This document shows positions 20,914 through 32,712 of a stretch of 64,000 nucleotides of DNA, piece by piece. The stretch comes from Cinnamomum chago. Lineage: Eukaryota; Streptophyta; Magnoliopsida; Laurales; Lauraceae. The notes beneath the pieces were generated by a model. The model was not told the DNA's origin, ran no database searches, and saw nothing but the letters and a program-made list of their open reading frames with translations. The first letter of the stretch is position 1. Every line of letters starts with the position of its first letter. The DNA is taken from assembly GCA_038049695.1 (NCBI GenBank), contig CP142454.1, positions 91,998,001 to 92,062,000 on the forward strand. Reading direction: 5' to 3'. The position numbers and the translations under genes were made by a program.

Positions 20914-23900
20914 TTAACCTCTGAGGATGTGGGTGATGTGACAGATGTCGAACTTTTGTCGAAGCGATTGTGCTTTGTTGTAGTAAGGCAACAGATCGGG
21001 CTTCCTGACTTCAAATTTCTGATTCATCTGGTTGACGATCAGTTGAGAGTCTCCAAAAGCTTCCAGCGTAGTGATGCCGGATTCAAGGGCGAGTTCCAAT
21101 CCTATGATCAGGGCTTGGTACTCAGCTGCATTGTTTGAACATGGTTCCAGTAGCGAGAATGCGTGTGGAATCATGTATTTGTCGGGATTAACAAAGAGAA
21201 TGCCAATTCCCGATATTTGATTTCCCTTTTCATTTGTCCTGGTTGCGCCATCGAAGTACATGTGCCAGGAAGCATTTGATAAGGAAGTCTCCACACTGTA
21301 GACTGATTCGTCTGGGAGGTCATCTCTGAGTGGAGAATCTTTAGGCAATGGATGCTCCGCGAGGAAGTCTGCTAGAGCTTGGCCTTTGATTGCTTTTTGT
21401 GGTACATACCTAATGTCAAATTGTGACAGGAGGATGGACCATTTTGCCAGTCGGGCATTGAGAGAACCTGCTTTTGTGACAAGGACCTTTAGGAGGTTGA
21501 TCCTCGAAATCAGGTACACTGTGTTGGATAGCAGGTAGTGACGCAGTTTTTGTACGGCGAACATTACTGCCAAGCATTCTTTTTCGACTGGAGAGTAGCG
21601 ATGCTCTGCACCTACCAACATGCGGCTAAGGTAATATAGAGCAGCTTCTTTTCCCTCGTCATTCTTTTGTGCAAGTAGAGCGCCTAAAGAACGGTCAAGG
21701 GCTCTTGTGTACAAGAGGAATGGTTTTCCAGTTGTGGGGGCAGCCAACACTGGAGGTTTAGTCAGGTATGACTTGATGTCCTGGAACGCGGCTTCACATT
21801 CAGCATCCCAGACAAAATCGACACCTTTCTTCATTAACCGAGAGAATGGACGGCACTTTCTTGATAGGTTGGAGATGAACCGCCGAATGTATGCCAATCT
21901 TCCTTGGAGCCCTTTTAATTGTCTTAGGGTTCTTGGAGATGGCATTTCTAGGATAGCCTTGACTTTGGTGGGGTCAAGCTCTATGCCAGCTTTCCGTACT
22001 ATGAATCCGAGAAACTTACCCGATGAAACACCGAAGAAGCATTTGAGGGGATTCATTCGCAGTTTGTGTTTGCGAAGTCGGAGGAAGACTTCTCGAAGAT
22101 CTTTGAGATGGTCTTCTTTTCTTTTGCTTTTGACGGCGAGATCATCGACATAACATTCGACCGTCTTGTGCTGCATATCTTGGAATATCTTCATCATAGC
22201 CCTCTGATATGTAGCGCCGGCATTCTTCAGACCGAATGGCATGACAGTGTAGCAATACACGCCAAACGGGGTCCGAAATGCTGTGTGTTTTCCATCTTCA
22301 GGATGCATCTTTATCTGATTGTAGCCAGAGAAGCCATCCATGAATGTCATTCGCTCGAACCCGCAGGTGTTGTCGATCATCACCTCCGGTATAGGGAGCG
22401 GGAATTCATCTTTTGGGCATGCATTGTTCAGGTCTCTGTAATCAATGCAGACCCTGATTTGCCCATTTTTCTTTGTCACGGGGACGATGTTGGCCAACCA
22501 TTCAGGATGCTGTTCCTCACGGATGAAGCCAACGCTTTTGAGTTTTTGAACTTCTTGTTCAATTTTGTCCATCACGTCAGGACGGAACCTTCTTTGGCCT
22601 TGTTTGACAGGCTTGATATCTTTTTGAAGATTGAGTTTATGGATTGCTATTTTGGGGTCTAAGCCAGGCATCTCAGCGTAAGACCATGCGAAACAATCAA
22701 CGAACTCATGAAGAAACGCGATATACTCGGGTAACTCATCATCCTTTATATTCTTGCTTATGAATACAGGACGTGAGTTATCAGGTTTTCCCAAGTCTAT
22801 CTTTTGAACAGAATCTTCTGTTGGAAGATTTGAAGGTGGTTCCTCCACAATATTTTCGGAGGCTTCCAACCCAACAAAGCCTTCTGGAGTTCCAAAGGTA
22901 TCTACAGACCACGGCTCTGCTTTTGTCCATGGGTCTTCTTGATTGGTACTTTTCTCAAGATTTGCTATGAGATGGTCCCAATCACCTGTTGAAACTAGGT
23001 CGAAGTAGGGCACTTCCTTTGGAGACAATGGTTCTTCTGGGTCAGAGAACCGTGTGTCTGTATCATCGGACAATTCCTCTTCATCATCAAAGAAATCGTA
23101 CCAATTGGATGAACTTCCTGGATCCTTGACGACCAACTCTTCAAAGAGATATCCAGGGAGATCGATGTCTTCATTAATATGAGATGTTGAGGCTTGGTTG
23201 GCAAGATGATTTTGCAGCCTTTGTGTCAACTGTCTCAAGGGGGCGTCAGGATCATACCCCAGCCCATATGAAGACTTTTCTATGTGGCGGTGGGGTTTCC
23301 AACTTTCCAGTTGACTTTTGGTCAGGGTTGGTTCCAATGGCGTGATAATACCACGGCCATCTCCCAAACCGATTGGGTTCTGAGCGTCGTAGCCCATTTT
23401 CTTCATGATAGCTTGCGCCATTGGACTATACAGGGATAGTTGAGGCATACCTTCATTTTGGAAAGGTTCAAGCGAAGAACTTGATGAAGAAACTTCTGAT
23501 TTATGGAAGAAGATTGGCTTTTCTTCTGCTGATGTTGCTGGAACAACGAAGGAAGCAGATGCTGGATCTTCTATGTCAACGGTTGTCTCCATCGGAGTGA
23601 GAGCGGGCTGAACTTGTTGATCATCAGCTTGGCTTGACGATGTATCGTCTTCTGGCTCTGAGTCCGAATCCGTGTCTTGCAAGATAGACACGAAGGAGAC
23701 AACAAACTTGCCCCCAGCCCTCTGTTTTGTCTTCTTTGCTTTGGTGGTGATCACCAGAGGCTTTGAAGACTTGAGGGAGACCATGAAGGGAGATTGATTA
23801 TTCTCTTCGGTTTTGATAGAGGGTTTATTTTCTTCCGGTGATTGCTGAGGAGCCTTGCCTTTGTCTTTCTGGAGATTTTCGGCAAAGGATGCTGTTTCTT

Positions 23901-24486
23901 CCTCCCTTTCTTCTTTTTCATCTTTGTACATCTGAGCATCTGCGAAATAGACTTCTTTGCCTTTGAAGGGCTTTTTGTCTGCAAACACTCGATGTATCAA
24001 GCCGTCATTGCCAACGAACTTGATGCACTGATGTAAAGTCGAAGGGACAACACCATTCTCGTGTATCCAGGGGCGTCCGAGAAGGATGTTGTAGCATGAA
24101 GGGGTCTTTATCGCATAGACAGTGACCTCGGAGATAAGATCACCGATTTGCAACTTGAACCCGATTTTGCCGATCGGCCTTTGAGCGCTGCCATCATATC
24201 CAAAGATGGACACAGACGTGTGGCTCAGCTTGCTAGGCGGAATGCCCAGTTCTTCGAGTGCCGAAGTGGAGATGAGGTTGAGTGCAGAACCTGGATCGAT
24301 CTGGATTCTGCGTAGTGGTACCTCTTTGATGTACCCGGTGAAGTACAGGGGTCGGTTGTGCTTTGTCTCGCCTAGCAGGAGGTCTTCCTTGGTGAAGGCG
24401 ATGGTCGCACTTGCTGCTTTTTGAACCGAGAGGCATTCGATGCAGGATCCTTCAGTTTTCTTCTTTTCTCCTTTTGAGGGAGTTTT
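20914..24486 (-). pseudogene. Gypsy G protease, reverse transcriptase and two RNase H domains
   Basis: This block copies element RNA to DNA. The aspartic protease motif DPGSA (24283-24297) lies upstream of the first Met at 24213, within the same open frame. Next come an acidic linker with a G-patch-like segment (about 23345-23402), RT with YVDD (22141-22152), a first RNase H (about 21600-21720), and a second RNase H with DGA (about 21250), NAAEY (about 21118-21135) and GDSQLIVNQ (about 21030-21055). The second RNase H is the mark of the Tat clade. A TAA at 20914-20916 cuts it from integrase, and a TAA at 24487-24489 cuts it from gag. Confidence 0.92.
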
Positions 24487-25056
24487 TTATTTTTTGACCC
24501 TATGGTCCATTTCAATTTGTAGGACTTGTGGGGCATGTTTGTCGACATCCGCATCCAGCATTTGTAGTTCTGAAATGAGACTATCACGAGTCTGTGGTGA
24601 CATTCGTAATAAGTCTAGGATGTGCAGACGCGTAGGTATGTGTTTGAAGTGCTGAATCAAGTCGTACTTGAAAGCTTCCTTGGGGCCTGCATTTTCATTA
24701 TTCTTGCCACTAGGGGCGTTTACAGCTTGTTTTCCCAAATGATTTACATAAGAAGCAGAAGGTTGGTTGTAGTTTTTGTGGTAATCCCGGCCAGAACAGG
24801 TACCTCTACCAACTTCAAGAGCTTCTGGAGAAGGGTCTTTGTTTAGAAGATCACCCTCGAGATCGAGGGGTTGTTCCTTCTCATTTGCTGAAGATTTCTC
24901 TGTGTCAGCATTGCCATCTTCAGTAATTGTGTTGCATGGAGCATTTTCCGGGAGCAAGTCCTGAACAGCATCCAGCAACTTTCCTTCTTTGTCGAATATT
25001 TTGTTGGTCCAGACATCACCGATGAGATCGGGCATTTGGGACCAATTGACTGGATT
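24487..25056 (-). pseudogene. Gypsy G gag-protease linker segment
   Basis: About 180 residues (first Met at 25035) continue in the gag-pol frame between two nonsense stops, TAA at 25057-25059 and TAA at 24487-24489. It has no strong domain; it is acidic in the first half and helix-like in the second. It is best read as the region joining gag to protease in a Tat polyprotein. The adenine-rich context around 24487 allows that the stop came from a small change in an A run. Confidence 0.75.
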
Positions 25057-27270
25057 TTATCCGAAGAAGATTTCACCGGCTGGAATTTCTTCAAGGTGAT
25101 CGGTCGGAAGAGGTTTAAGTTCCGATGTCACTGTTCCAGGAGACGAAGCCTGAGAAGGTGAGGAATTATCATCCTGAGTTATTGCATTGCAAGTAACTTT
25201 GACGGAAGATGCCTCCAAGATGAACTGTTGGGAATCAGATTCGTCCTCAGATGTAAGTGGATCGTCGATCCAACAGCTTTCTTCGTTTTCCGGGGTTACC
25301 GGAGGAGATTCCTGTAGATTTTCAGGAACTTCCGGTGCTGGGTTGTGACGAAGCTGATTGATGCGACCTTGTTCTTGCTCTATAGCAAGGTGCTGCAAGA
25401 TCCTTGCGTATTCATCGAGATTAGGCACGGGAGCCAAATCTTCTTCTTCGTCTGCTCCTTGTGGTTCCACTAGAGTATTTTCTTGGACAGCCTCTTGGTC
25501 TTCTTCATCATCAGACCAGGATCCTTGCGGCTGTAATGGGTTATACCAGATTACTGGCATAAGATGAGATTCAGGGATCCATTCCTCGTCGGAGAGATAT
25601 TCTCCTGTTTCGAGGGATTCTTCCCACTCATCGATGTCACTGGCGGTGTCACTGGACTCATATCCATCCATGGAGAATCCGACCACTGAGTTGCAAGAGT
25701 ATGATGCCCCCTGCGTAGTTTCATCTTTGAGATGTGGTGGCATGAAATCACCAAGAGTGAATTTTCTTACCGCCTTTGAAGCCTTAGGAGAGGACTCTTC
25801 TGTTGCCCCCAGTGAAGCGGTAGAGGAGGTTTCTGCCTTTTCAGCGACTTCTTGCTTTTTCGGAGCTTTCTCCTGCTGTTTGAGCTTGCGGAGTTGTCTC
25901 CTGGCTTGCCTTCGCTGTTGAGCGGTTGGCTTTGTTTTGACGACCTCCCAATTTTCATCTTCTAGGAGATCGGGGTGTACCCATATGGGCTGTCCGTCTG
26001 ATATTGGATATGGAACCAACTCTCGGGACGTTTGGGTCATCTTTATCACCTTGAAGGAAGTAGTGATCTTCTCTTTTGGTGATTTTTGTTTTTGTCCACA
26101 CGACACCATGTTGACGGAGGCAGACCCATAGTTCTTGTCGAAGGTAATGACTCCGTTTTTCCACATCTCATTTATCTTCTCTCTCACAACAAAGCATTGA
26201 TTGAGAGGATGTGAGACCATCTGATGGTATGGGCAGTACCGAGGATCGTTGGTTTTGCCAACATCTCCTGGTCTTTTGGGGTCAGGCAATGTAAGTTTGC
26301 CGTTTGCTAGGAGTGCCCCAAAGATTTCTTCAACATCTTCATCGAACGGGTATTTCTTTTCTACTCGTTCTTTGAAGGCATCAGAGAGTTCAGGCTTTTT
26401 ACCTGCAGCTTTGTTTTCAGCTTTCTTTGGCTGCTGAGGAGCTGACTTGGTTTGCACATTGAGAACCTCCTTTTTCTTTGGTTTTGAGGTTGCAATGGTA
26501 GTCGGCTCTTTCTTTAATGATTTCTGACTGTTGAGGTCTTTGATCACCGTTTCAGCTTCCATAGATGCTTCCAGGAGTTCTCCCAGGTTCTTTGATTTGT
26601 TGCCGATGATCATGGAGCGGATTCTTGCTCTCATGTTGTTTCGGCAGATGTCGACCAGTGATGCTTGTGGCAGTACATCGGAGCATTTGTATGCCATTGC
26701 CTTCCACTTGTGAATGAAGTCATATGTTGACTCATTCTCTCCCTGTTTTAGGCTGCAGAGCTGAGCCATAGTAACAGGATGATCCTCACCTTTGAAGTGG
26801 GTTAGGAAGCGTGTCTCCAACATGGCCCAATTTTGAATGGAGTCCTCCGGCAGAGTTGAGTACCAATCAAAGGCCGTACCTTTTAGCGTACTTGCAAAGA
26901 GGCGGATTTTGAGGGCATCTTGATCCGCAATAGCTCCCGTCAGGATCTTGAAATGGATGACGTGTTGTCTGGCTGAACCTTTCCCCGTATATGTTTGGAG
27001 AGTAGGTTGCTTGAATTTTGTAGGGAACGGGACCGAGTCCATCCACAAGGGATATGGTGGCTTGATCCCATGCTCCTTTAGTGTATCCTCTTCTTTTGCT
27101 TTGGCGAGGATATCGTCAACGTCCTTTTTGGTAAGGGCGCGTGACTCACTGTTTTCCGCATTTTCCTCGTCACCTTGATGGCTCGGAGGAGCTTCATTGT
27201 TTTGTGGACGCTGAAGATTGAGAATTAGGTTCTCTATTAGAGTCTTTATCCTCTGCTGCCCTTGCTCCAG
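25057..27270 (-). pseudogene. Gypsy G gag, capsid part
   Basis: This is the structural protein that packages element RNA. Near 26680-27000 it has the retrotransposon gag core: a ...FASTLKGTAFDWYSTLP-type stretch followed by W..L...F...F. Further on (about 26190-26240) is a Cys/His segment (RYCPYHQMVSHPLNQC), a known feature of Tat gag. The C-terminal third is acidic and variable. It shares its frame with the N-terminal block, cut from it by TAG at 27271-27273. TAA at 25057-25059 ends it. Confidence 0.9.
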
Positions 27271-28446
27271 CTACTGGATGCGTGCGGTTACGTCATCATG
27301 CGGCGGAGGTTGTTCAGTATTTGTGACCAAGACGTTCATTCTTCGAGAGTCGAAAGAGGATACAGTCTTGGTGACTGAGCTGGAGCTCATTCTTTTAGAT
27401 GAAGAGCTCGAAGAGTGGTCACTCCGATGTCCTTGGCTTGAAGAAGCGGGAGAGTTTTCTTTATGTGTTCGTGTCCGGGAGACGCTGCGAGTCACCGGTC
27501 GTCTGACATGGATTTTAGTTGCTGACTTCTGGCGTTTTCTGGTTTTTCCAACCATATGAACAGCAACAAGTTGGTCGGGTCTTTCTTTTTCGACCCGTTT
27601 TTGGGAGACTTGAAGTGCAGAATCCTGGGTTCTTTGCTTCTCTAGTCTCTTTTGTCGATATGCCGTTCGGCGACGCATACGACGAGCGATTTGAGCTTTG
27701 GTTAGCTCTGGCTGTGCCCTAGCAATGAAGGAAGTAGTCCCTGGTGCGCAGCAGCCAAGCTTGTCTTCTTTGAAGAGGGGCAGGGACAGGATCTGGACGC
27801 GGTCCTTTGCCTGTCGCAGCGAAGCTTTGAATTTTGCCAGTTCAGCTCCCGTTGAGAGGAAGGGTCGACTAGCAGGTGTGAAGGCCTTGACAGGTTCTTG
27901 CGGAGGCCTTACGATGCACGATTTGATTTTGGGCTTGTATGAGCAAGCCGGCTCGTGCTGAGTTGGTTTTGTTTGGCGGAGGGTAGGCTTCTCCTCTTTC
28001 ATGTAAGCAAGAGGGTAGAACCGGTTCTCCTTGAGAGGGGCCAGGTATGCTGGCTTTGCTGATGTTTGTGACCTTCGCTGTTTGGGTGAAGGCCTTGGAG
28101 ACCAAGTCTTTGAGCAGACCTGGTTTCTTGCTGGTTGAGGCTTTGCATGAGCACTACGAGCCTCAGGTTTCTTGATGATCGCCCTTGGTATCACTGTAGT
28201 GATACGTTGAGGGGCGGTTCTCTGCTTCTTGGCAGGTGCGGTTTCTTCTGCGGGTAGTGGGAATGGTCCCAATGACCCGAAGACAATGGTCCGGGGAGTA
28301 GAGTTTGACCCGGTGTCTTCTGAGTTGCCGAGGGAAATGATGCTTCGGCAGCTGGCAGGGCGCTTGTAAGTGCGCTTGGTTTGTTTGTCTTGGAGCATGA
28401 GCTGGTACTTGTTCTCATCAAAGGTGATGGTTAATGAAGCTGCCAT
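27271..28446 (-). pseudogene. Gypsy G gag, N-terminal part
   Basis: I chose the ATG at 28446 (MAASLTITFDENKY) rather than 28497, because the first 17 residues look like leader sequence. The start codon follows a possible 3' splice site (TTGTTTCAG) about 30 nt upstream. The protein is basic and Pro/Ser-rich after a short conserved start, like the N-terminal extension of Tat gag proteins. A TAG at 27271-27273 ends it, while the same frame continues into the capsid part. Confidence 0.8.
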
Positions 28447-30196
28447 TGTTAGTTTTTGGAAAACTTCTGAAACAAGACCATATCCATTAGTAATCACAAG
28501 AATATGGTGATCATAAATGGAAAATACTATGGTTTCGCCTTTTCAAGTCGCCCGAGGGGACATGGCCCAGCCCAAGCAATATGAGGAAGGCAGAAAAGCC
28601 ATAGAGGGCACAATTGTTCTGAACGCAGGTAGGGTCAGCTCAGAATGAGCGTCCCAGTGACTGCTAGAAGCAATTGTGAACCTTAATTCAAATTACCGAG
28701 AAGCAAAGCTCACTCAAGGTAAAATGATATAAGGTTGAGATACAAATGTGTCGGTTGCGAATACAGTAGACCCGAAAGGGCGTACTAGCACCGCTAGGCA
28801 CAAATGTTGCAAATCGCATCCTTGGAAAGGACACGAGATGGGATTTTTGAAAGGTCAAGATTGGATTCATAGGAGAGAGCAAATGGTATTCCAATCCGAA
28901 AATGAGCTCAACATTTCTGCGAGCTCGAAAGTCCGAAAAGGAAGGAACCAGGATTTCTCAAATGTGAATCCAAAAGTGACGGAAGTTTTTTTTTTTTTTG
29001 AAAGTGTCAAGATTGGACTTTATAGAAGAGAGCAAATGGTATTCCAATCCGAAAATGAGTTCAACATTTCTGCGATCTCGAAGTCCGAAAAGGAAGGAAC
29101 CAGGATTTCTCAAATATGAATCCAAAAATGACAGAAGTTTTTTTATTTTTTTTTAAGAGTTCACATAGATCTCCAATTCGATCTTATGAAACCTCAGTTG
29201 ATAGATCAGCCCCCAGGTAAGGGTAGGATTACTTAATGAACCCGTTTGGAGGACCCTTGCCTAGAACAGTCTAGCTGTCTCCACACTCTGGACAAGGCTT
29301 TTCTTAGATCCACTTTGGTCAAAGAACGCAATTGGTGCAACCTTAGTGGCTTTTTTTTTTTATGGATTCGTAGAAGAGAGCGAATGGTGTTCCGTTCCGA
29401 AAATGGGTTCAACATTTCTGCGATCCCGAAGTCCGAAAAGGAAGAAACCACATTTTCTCAACTTAAACCCAAAAGAGGAAAATCTGAGAATTTTTTGTAA
29501 ATCAGATTTTGTTTTTTGAATTTTTTTTTTTTACGGATTCATAGAAGAGAGCGAATGGTGCTCCATTCCGAAAATGGGTTCAACATTTCTGCGATCCCGA
29601 AGTCCGAAAAGGAAGAAACCAAAGTTTCTCAACTTAAACCCAAAAGAGGAAAATCTGAAAATTTTTTGTAAATCAGATTTTGTTTTTTTTTTTTTTTTAT
29701 GGATTCATAGAAGAGAGCGAATGGTGTTCCATTCCGAAAATGGGTTCAACATTTCTGCGATCCCGAAGTCCGAAAAGGAAAAAACCAAAGTTTCTCAACT
29801 TAAACCCAAAAGAGAAAAAATCTGAAATTTTTTTTTAATCAGATTTTGTTTTTGATTTTTTTTTTTATGGATTCATAGAAGAGAGCGAATGGTGTTCCAT
29901 TCCGAAAATGGGTTCAACATTTCTGCGATCCCGAAGTCCGAAAAGGAAGAAACCAAAGTTTCTCAACTTAAACCCAAAAGAGGAAAATCTGAAAATTTTT
30001 TGTAAATCAGATTTTGTTTTTGATTTTTTTAAGAAATTTTTTTTTTAGAAACAAGAAAGACTGGAAATAAACTTAAAAGAAGAAATTTCCAAGAATCCCA
30101 TCTCATGTGTTTTTTTTTTAGATGCAAGATCCAACATAGGCCACCAACTAAAAAGGAGCCAAAAGGAATCTAAGCACATGTTCATCAAATAAACGA
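28447..30196 (-). other. Gypsy G untranslated leader
   Basis: No gene is supported. Most of the stretch is a tandem repeat array (28850-30030). The rest separates it from gag (28447-28850) and from the primer site (30030-30196). Confidence 0.8.
28850..30030. repeat. ~165-bp tandem repeats in gypsy G leader
   Basis: Six units share GATTCATAGAAGAGAGCGAA, GTTCAACATTTCTGCGAT and AAGTCCGAAAAGGAAG, starting near 28864, 29018, 29365, 29537, 29702 and 29871. Spacing is about 154-178 bp, with one longer gap filled by non-repeat sequence at 29130-29360. The units on the right are most alike. Confidence 0.88.
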
Positions 30197-30214
30197 GTCC
30201 CACCGGGTGTGCCA
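30197..30214 (-). other. Primer binding site, gypsy G
   Basis: On the minus strand TGGCACACCCGGTGGGAC begins three bases after the LTR end (CCATCA, then AGC). It starts TGG, as needed to pair with a tRNA 3' CCA. I cannot name the tRNA without a search. Confidence 0.75.
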
Positions 30215-30217
30215 GCT

Positions 30218-32712
30218 TGATGGTCCCGGCTTTTGTCTTTTTCCAAAGCTGCCTCCGCCCCGGGGCTGACGGGGTATGGTGGAGGGAAAAAGGAAAAGCG
30301 GGCATCAGTTTTTTTTTGTACGGGTATGCAAATTTCTCTTTTATACTTGGAATTTAGAAATGGTGATCCGGAGATCCACCTTCACAAGTAAAAAGGGAAA
30401 TGAAACTTTTTTCTAGTTTTCCATTGCATACATATTTTAATAAAAGAGACAGTTTTTTTTTTATTTTGCCGTAAAAGGCGATTTTTTGGCATTTATAGCC
30501 GATTTTTGGCGTTTATAGCCGATTTGTGGCGTTTATAGCCGATTTACAATTCTCATCAATAATGAAAGACAAGAGTTGTGGTTTTTTGTCTCTTTAAAAA
30601 AAATACAATTTACAACAGAAAAGTAAGAAAAAGGAATCTAACTTCTCATGCGATTGTGGGAGGGCTCGTTCAGATCGATGGTCGCGAGTCATGTATGGGC
30701 TCCGCCATCGTCCTTCAGATGAGAACATAGTGCTTGATTTCTTGGCTTGGCTCCAACCTCAGATTTTTAGAGGATAAGGACCAAGATAAGGTCCTATATC
30801 CGGTAAAAGGCTGAGTAGACGGGCTGAAAAGCCGCATCTAGCCATGTTGGATAGAAGGATAGGTGGTCTTTGAGGGGGGGTGGCCCCCCAAGGGGCTTCA
30901 ATCACCTTGTTGAACTTGTTGCAGCAGAGTTTTCTTGAAGGAGCAGGGTTGTAGAGATTTCTCCAAGGATTTTTGAATGATTTTCTGGCTCTTTCTGTGT
31001 GTGTCCCCCCTTTTCTCATCTCCTGGAATGCTTGGAGAGGACTCCTATTTATAGGCCTTTTGGTAGCCTTTAGGAGTGATTTATGAGGGAGGAGTTACAA
31101 GTTTAATTGCTTTTTGTTTTGTAACTCCTGACCCTTGGATTTCATTGGCCGGAGGAGAGTCATGGGCATTTAATCGCCTTTAATCTCCATTATGTTAGGA
31201 GTTTCATGGCTTGAATGCCATGATTGCTTGGACTTGTAACTCCTGAACGGAGGCTTCTGATTGGGCCGTTCAAGATAATGGGTTAATGACCGCATTAACT
31301 TGCCATAAACGGGCCAATTGATTGCACTAAGTGGCCACCTTGGTAGCTGAAGAGTCGCGGGCCATGTTGTGTCTCTTAGAATTCCCTTTGCGATGATCAT
31401 CGATGGATCCTTATGTAAATCAACATCAGATGATCATGTAGTTTCAGACATTGGTTGATACCAGCGGGCCGGCAGCATCTGTCCAGTCGATTTCGCGATC
31501 GGGCGGGCAGAAAGTGCACTTTTTGGTTGTTCAGCTGGCGATCAACGAAGTTTTTGAAGTTCTTGGAAGGATTCCTGTGATCTTGGCGAATATCGGCGAA
31601 TTTGGAGCCTTAAAAGTCTGAATCTGGAAAAATCACAGGGACAGAACAACTCGTCTCGCGAAAACGGACGAAACGGGGGGTCCCGGGGCGAAATCGGCGC
31701 CCCGGACCTCCCAGGGTCGCCGGCCCCATGGTCTCCGGCGACCATGGGCCATGGTCGCCGGGGACCATGGCCCAGGGTCGCAGGCCTGGCCCAGGGTCGC
31801 GGGGCTCTGCGACCCTAGGGGGAAAATTGCTTCCCGGGGCCCGTTTCTGGCCGTTTTTCGTCGTTTTTCGCTTCCGTTTTTTTTGTTTGTTTTCTATGAC
31901 ATTTCTCCACATTTTTGGCTTGATTTCCCTCTGAAAAACATGATGAGAATCCTTGAAAATTGGTTTGCAAAGTTTCCGATTTTCCGGGAAAAGCCGAGCG
32001 CAGAACTGCTGATTTTCCGCCAGAAGCTGAAACAGGGTCAAACGATGTCGGAATGACCTGAAATTTGAGGTGAAGCTTCTTGAGCATTAAATAAGACCAA
32101 CCATGGGCTTTCTTTTGAGTTTTGAAGCCATTTGGGGTCATGCAAATGCTTGCCTTTGATTTCACTGCGAGGGAAATGCCGAGCTTTGACTTTTGGTCAA
32201 ACGATGTCCGATTGACCTGAAATTTGATGGGTAGCTTCCTCATCAGTAGATAAGACCAACCATAAGCTTTCGTTTGAGTTTTGAAGCCATTTGGAGTCAT
32301 GCAAACGCTTGCCTTTGTTTCTCCTGCGAGAGAGATGCTGAGCTTTGACTTCTGGTCAAACGATGTCCGATTGACCTGAAATTCGACGAGGAGCCTATTG
32401 GAGTCATTTTGAGATGATCCGCAAGCTCTGAATTGGGTGCCATGGTCCCGGGGTGCTCTGCCGCTGGTAGGCTTGATTCAGCCTTTGGAGAGTTGATGAT
32501 GGCTGTTGGAGAAGTGAAGTTAGGCCAAATGATGTCGGAATGGCCCGAAACTTCATGTGTACCTCTCTTTTGGTTGTTTTGAATGACCTTGCAGTTTTTG
32601 TTTGATTCTGACAAGATCTGATGCTTGAAGTGGCGCCTGCCTATTTTTGGTAGGATGCGGCTCCATGTAGCTTTTGGTGTGAAGAGGCAAAGTGACATTT
32701 TTGGTGTCAACA
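30218..32712 (-). mobile_element. Gypsy G 5' LTR (right)
   Basis: This is the partner of 12698-15192 and the same 2495 bp. On the minus strand it starts at 32712 next to GCAAT (32713-32717) and ends at 30218 beside the primer site. The TATA box at 31046-31053 is intact. I count about 16 base differences from the 3' LTR and no length change. Confidence 0.92.

Larger units (their letters stand above)
11985..32712 (-). mobile_element. Gypsy element G (Ty3/gypsy, Tat-type), 20.7 kb
   Basis: This is a minus-strand Ty3/gypsy element inserted in a copia LTR with a GCAAT target duplication (11980-11984, 32713-32717). On the minus strand the order is: 5' LTR 32712-30218, primer site 30214-30197, repeat-rich leader, gag, protease, RT, RNase H, a second RNase H, integrase, a spliced gene on the opposite strand, polypurine tract 15205-15193, and 3' LTR ending at 12698 (partly repeated at 11985-12362). 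The extra RNase H and antisense accessory gene are known traits of the Tat clade. The LTRs differ at about 16 sites in 2495 bp by my count, so insertion is recent. Confidence 0.92.

Noticed and set aside
22066-22662. 198-aa + strand open frame inside gypsy pol
   Set aside because: It is a shadow of the RT coding sequence on the opposite strand.
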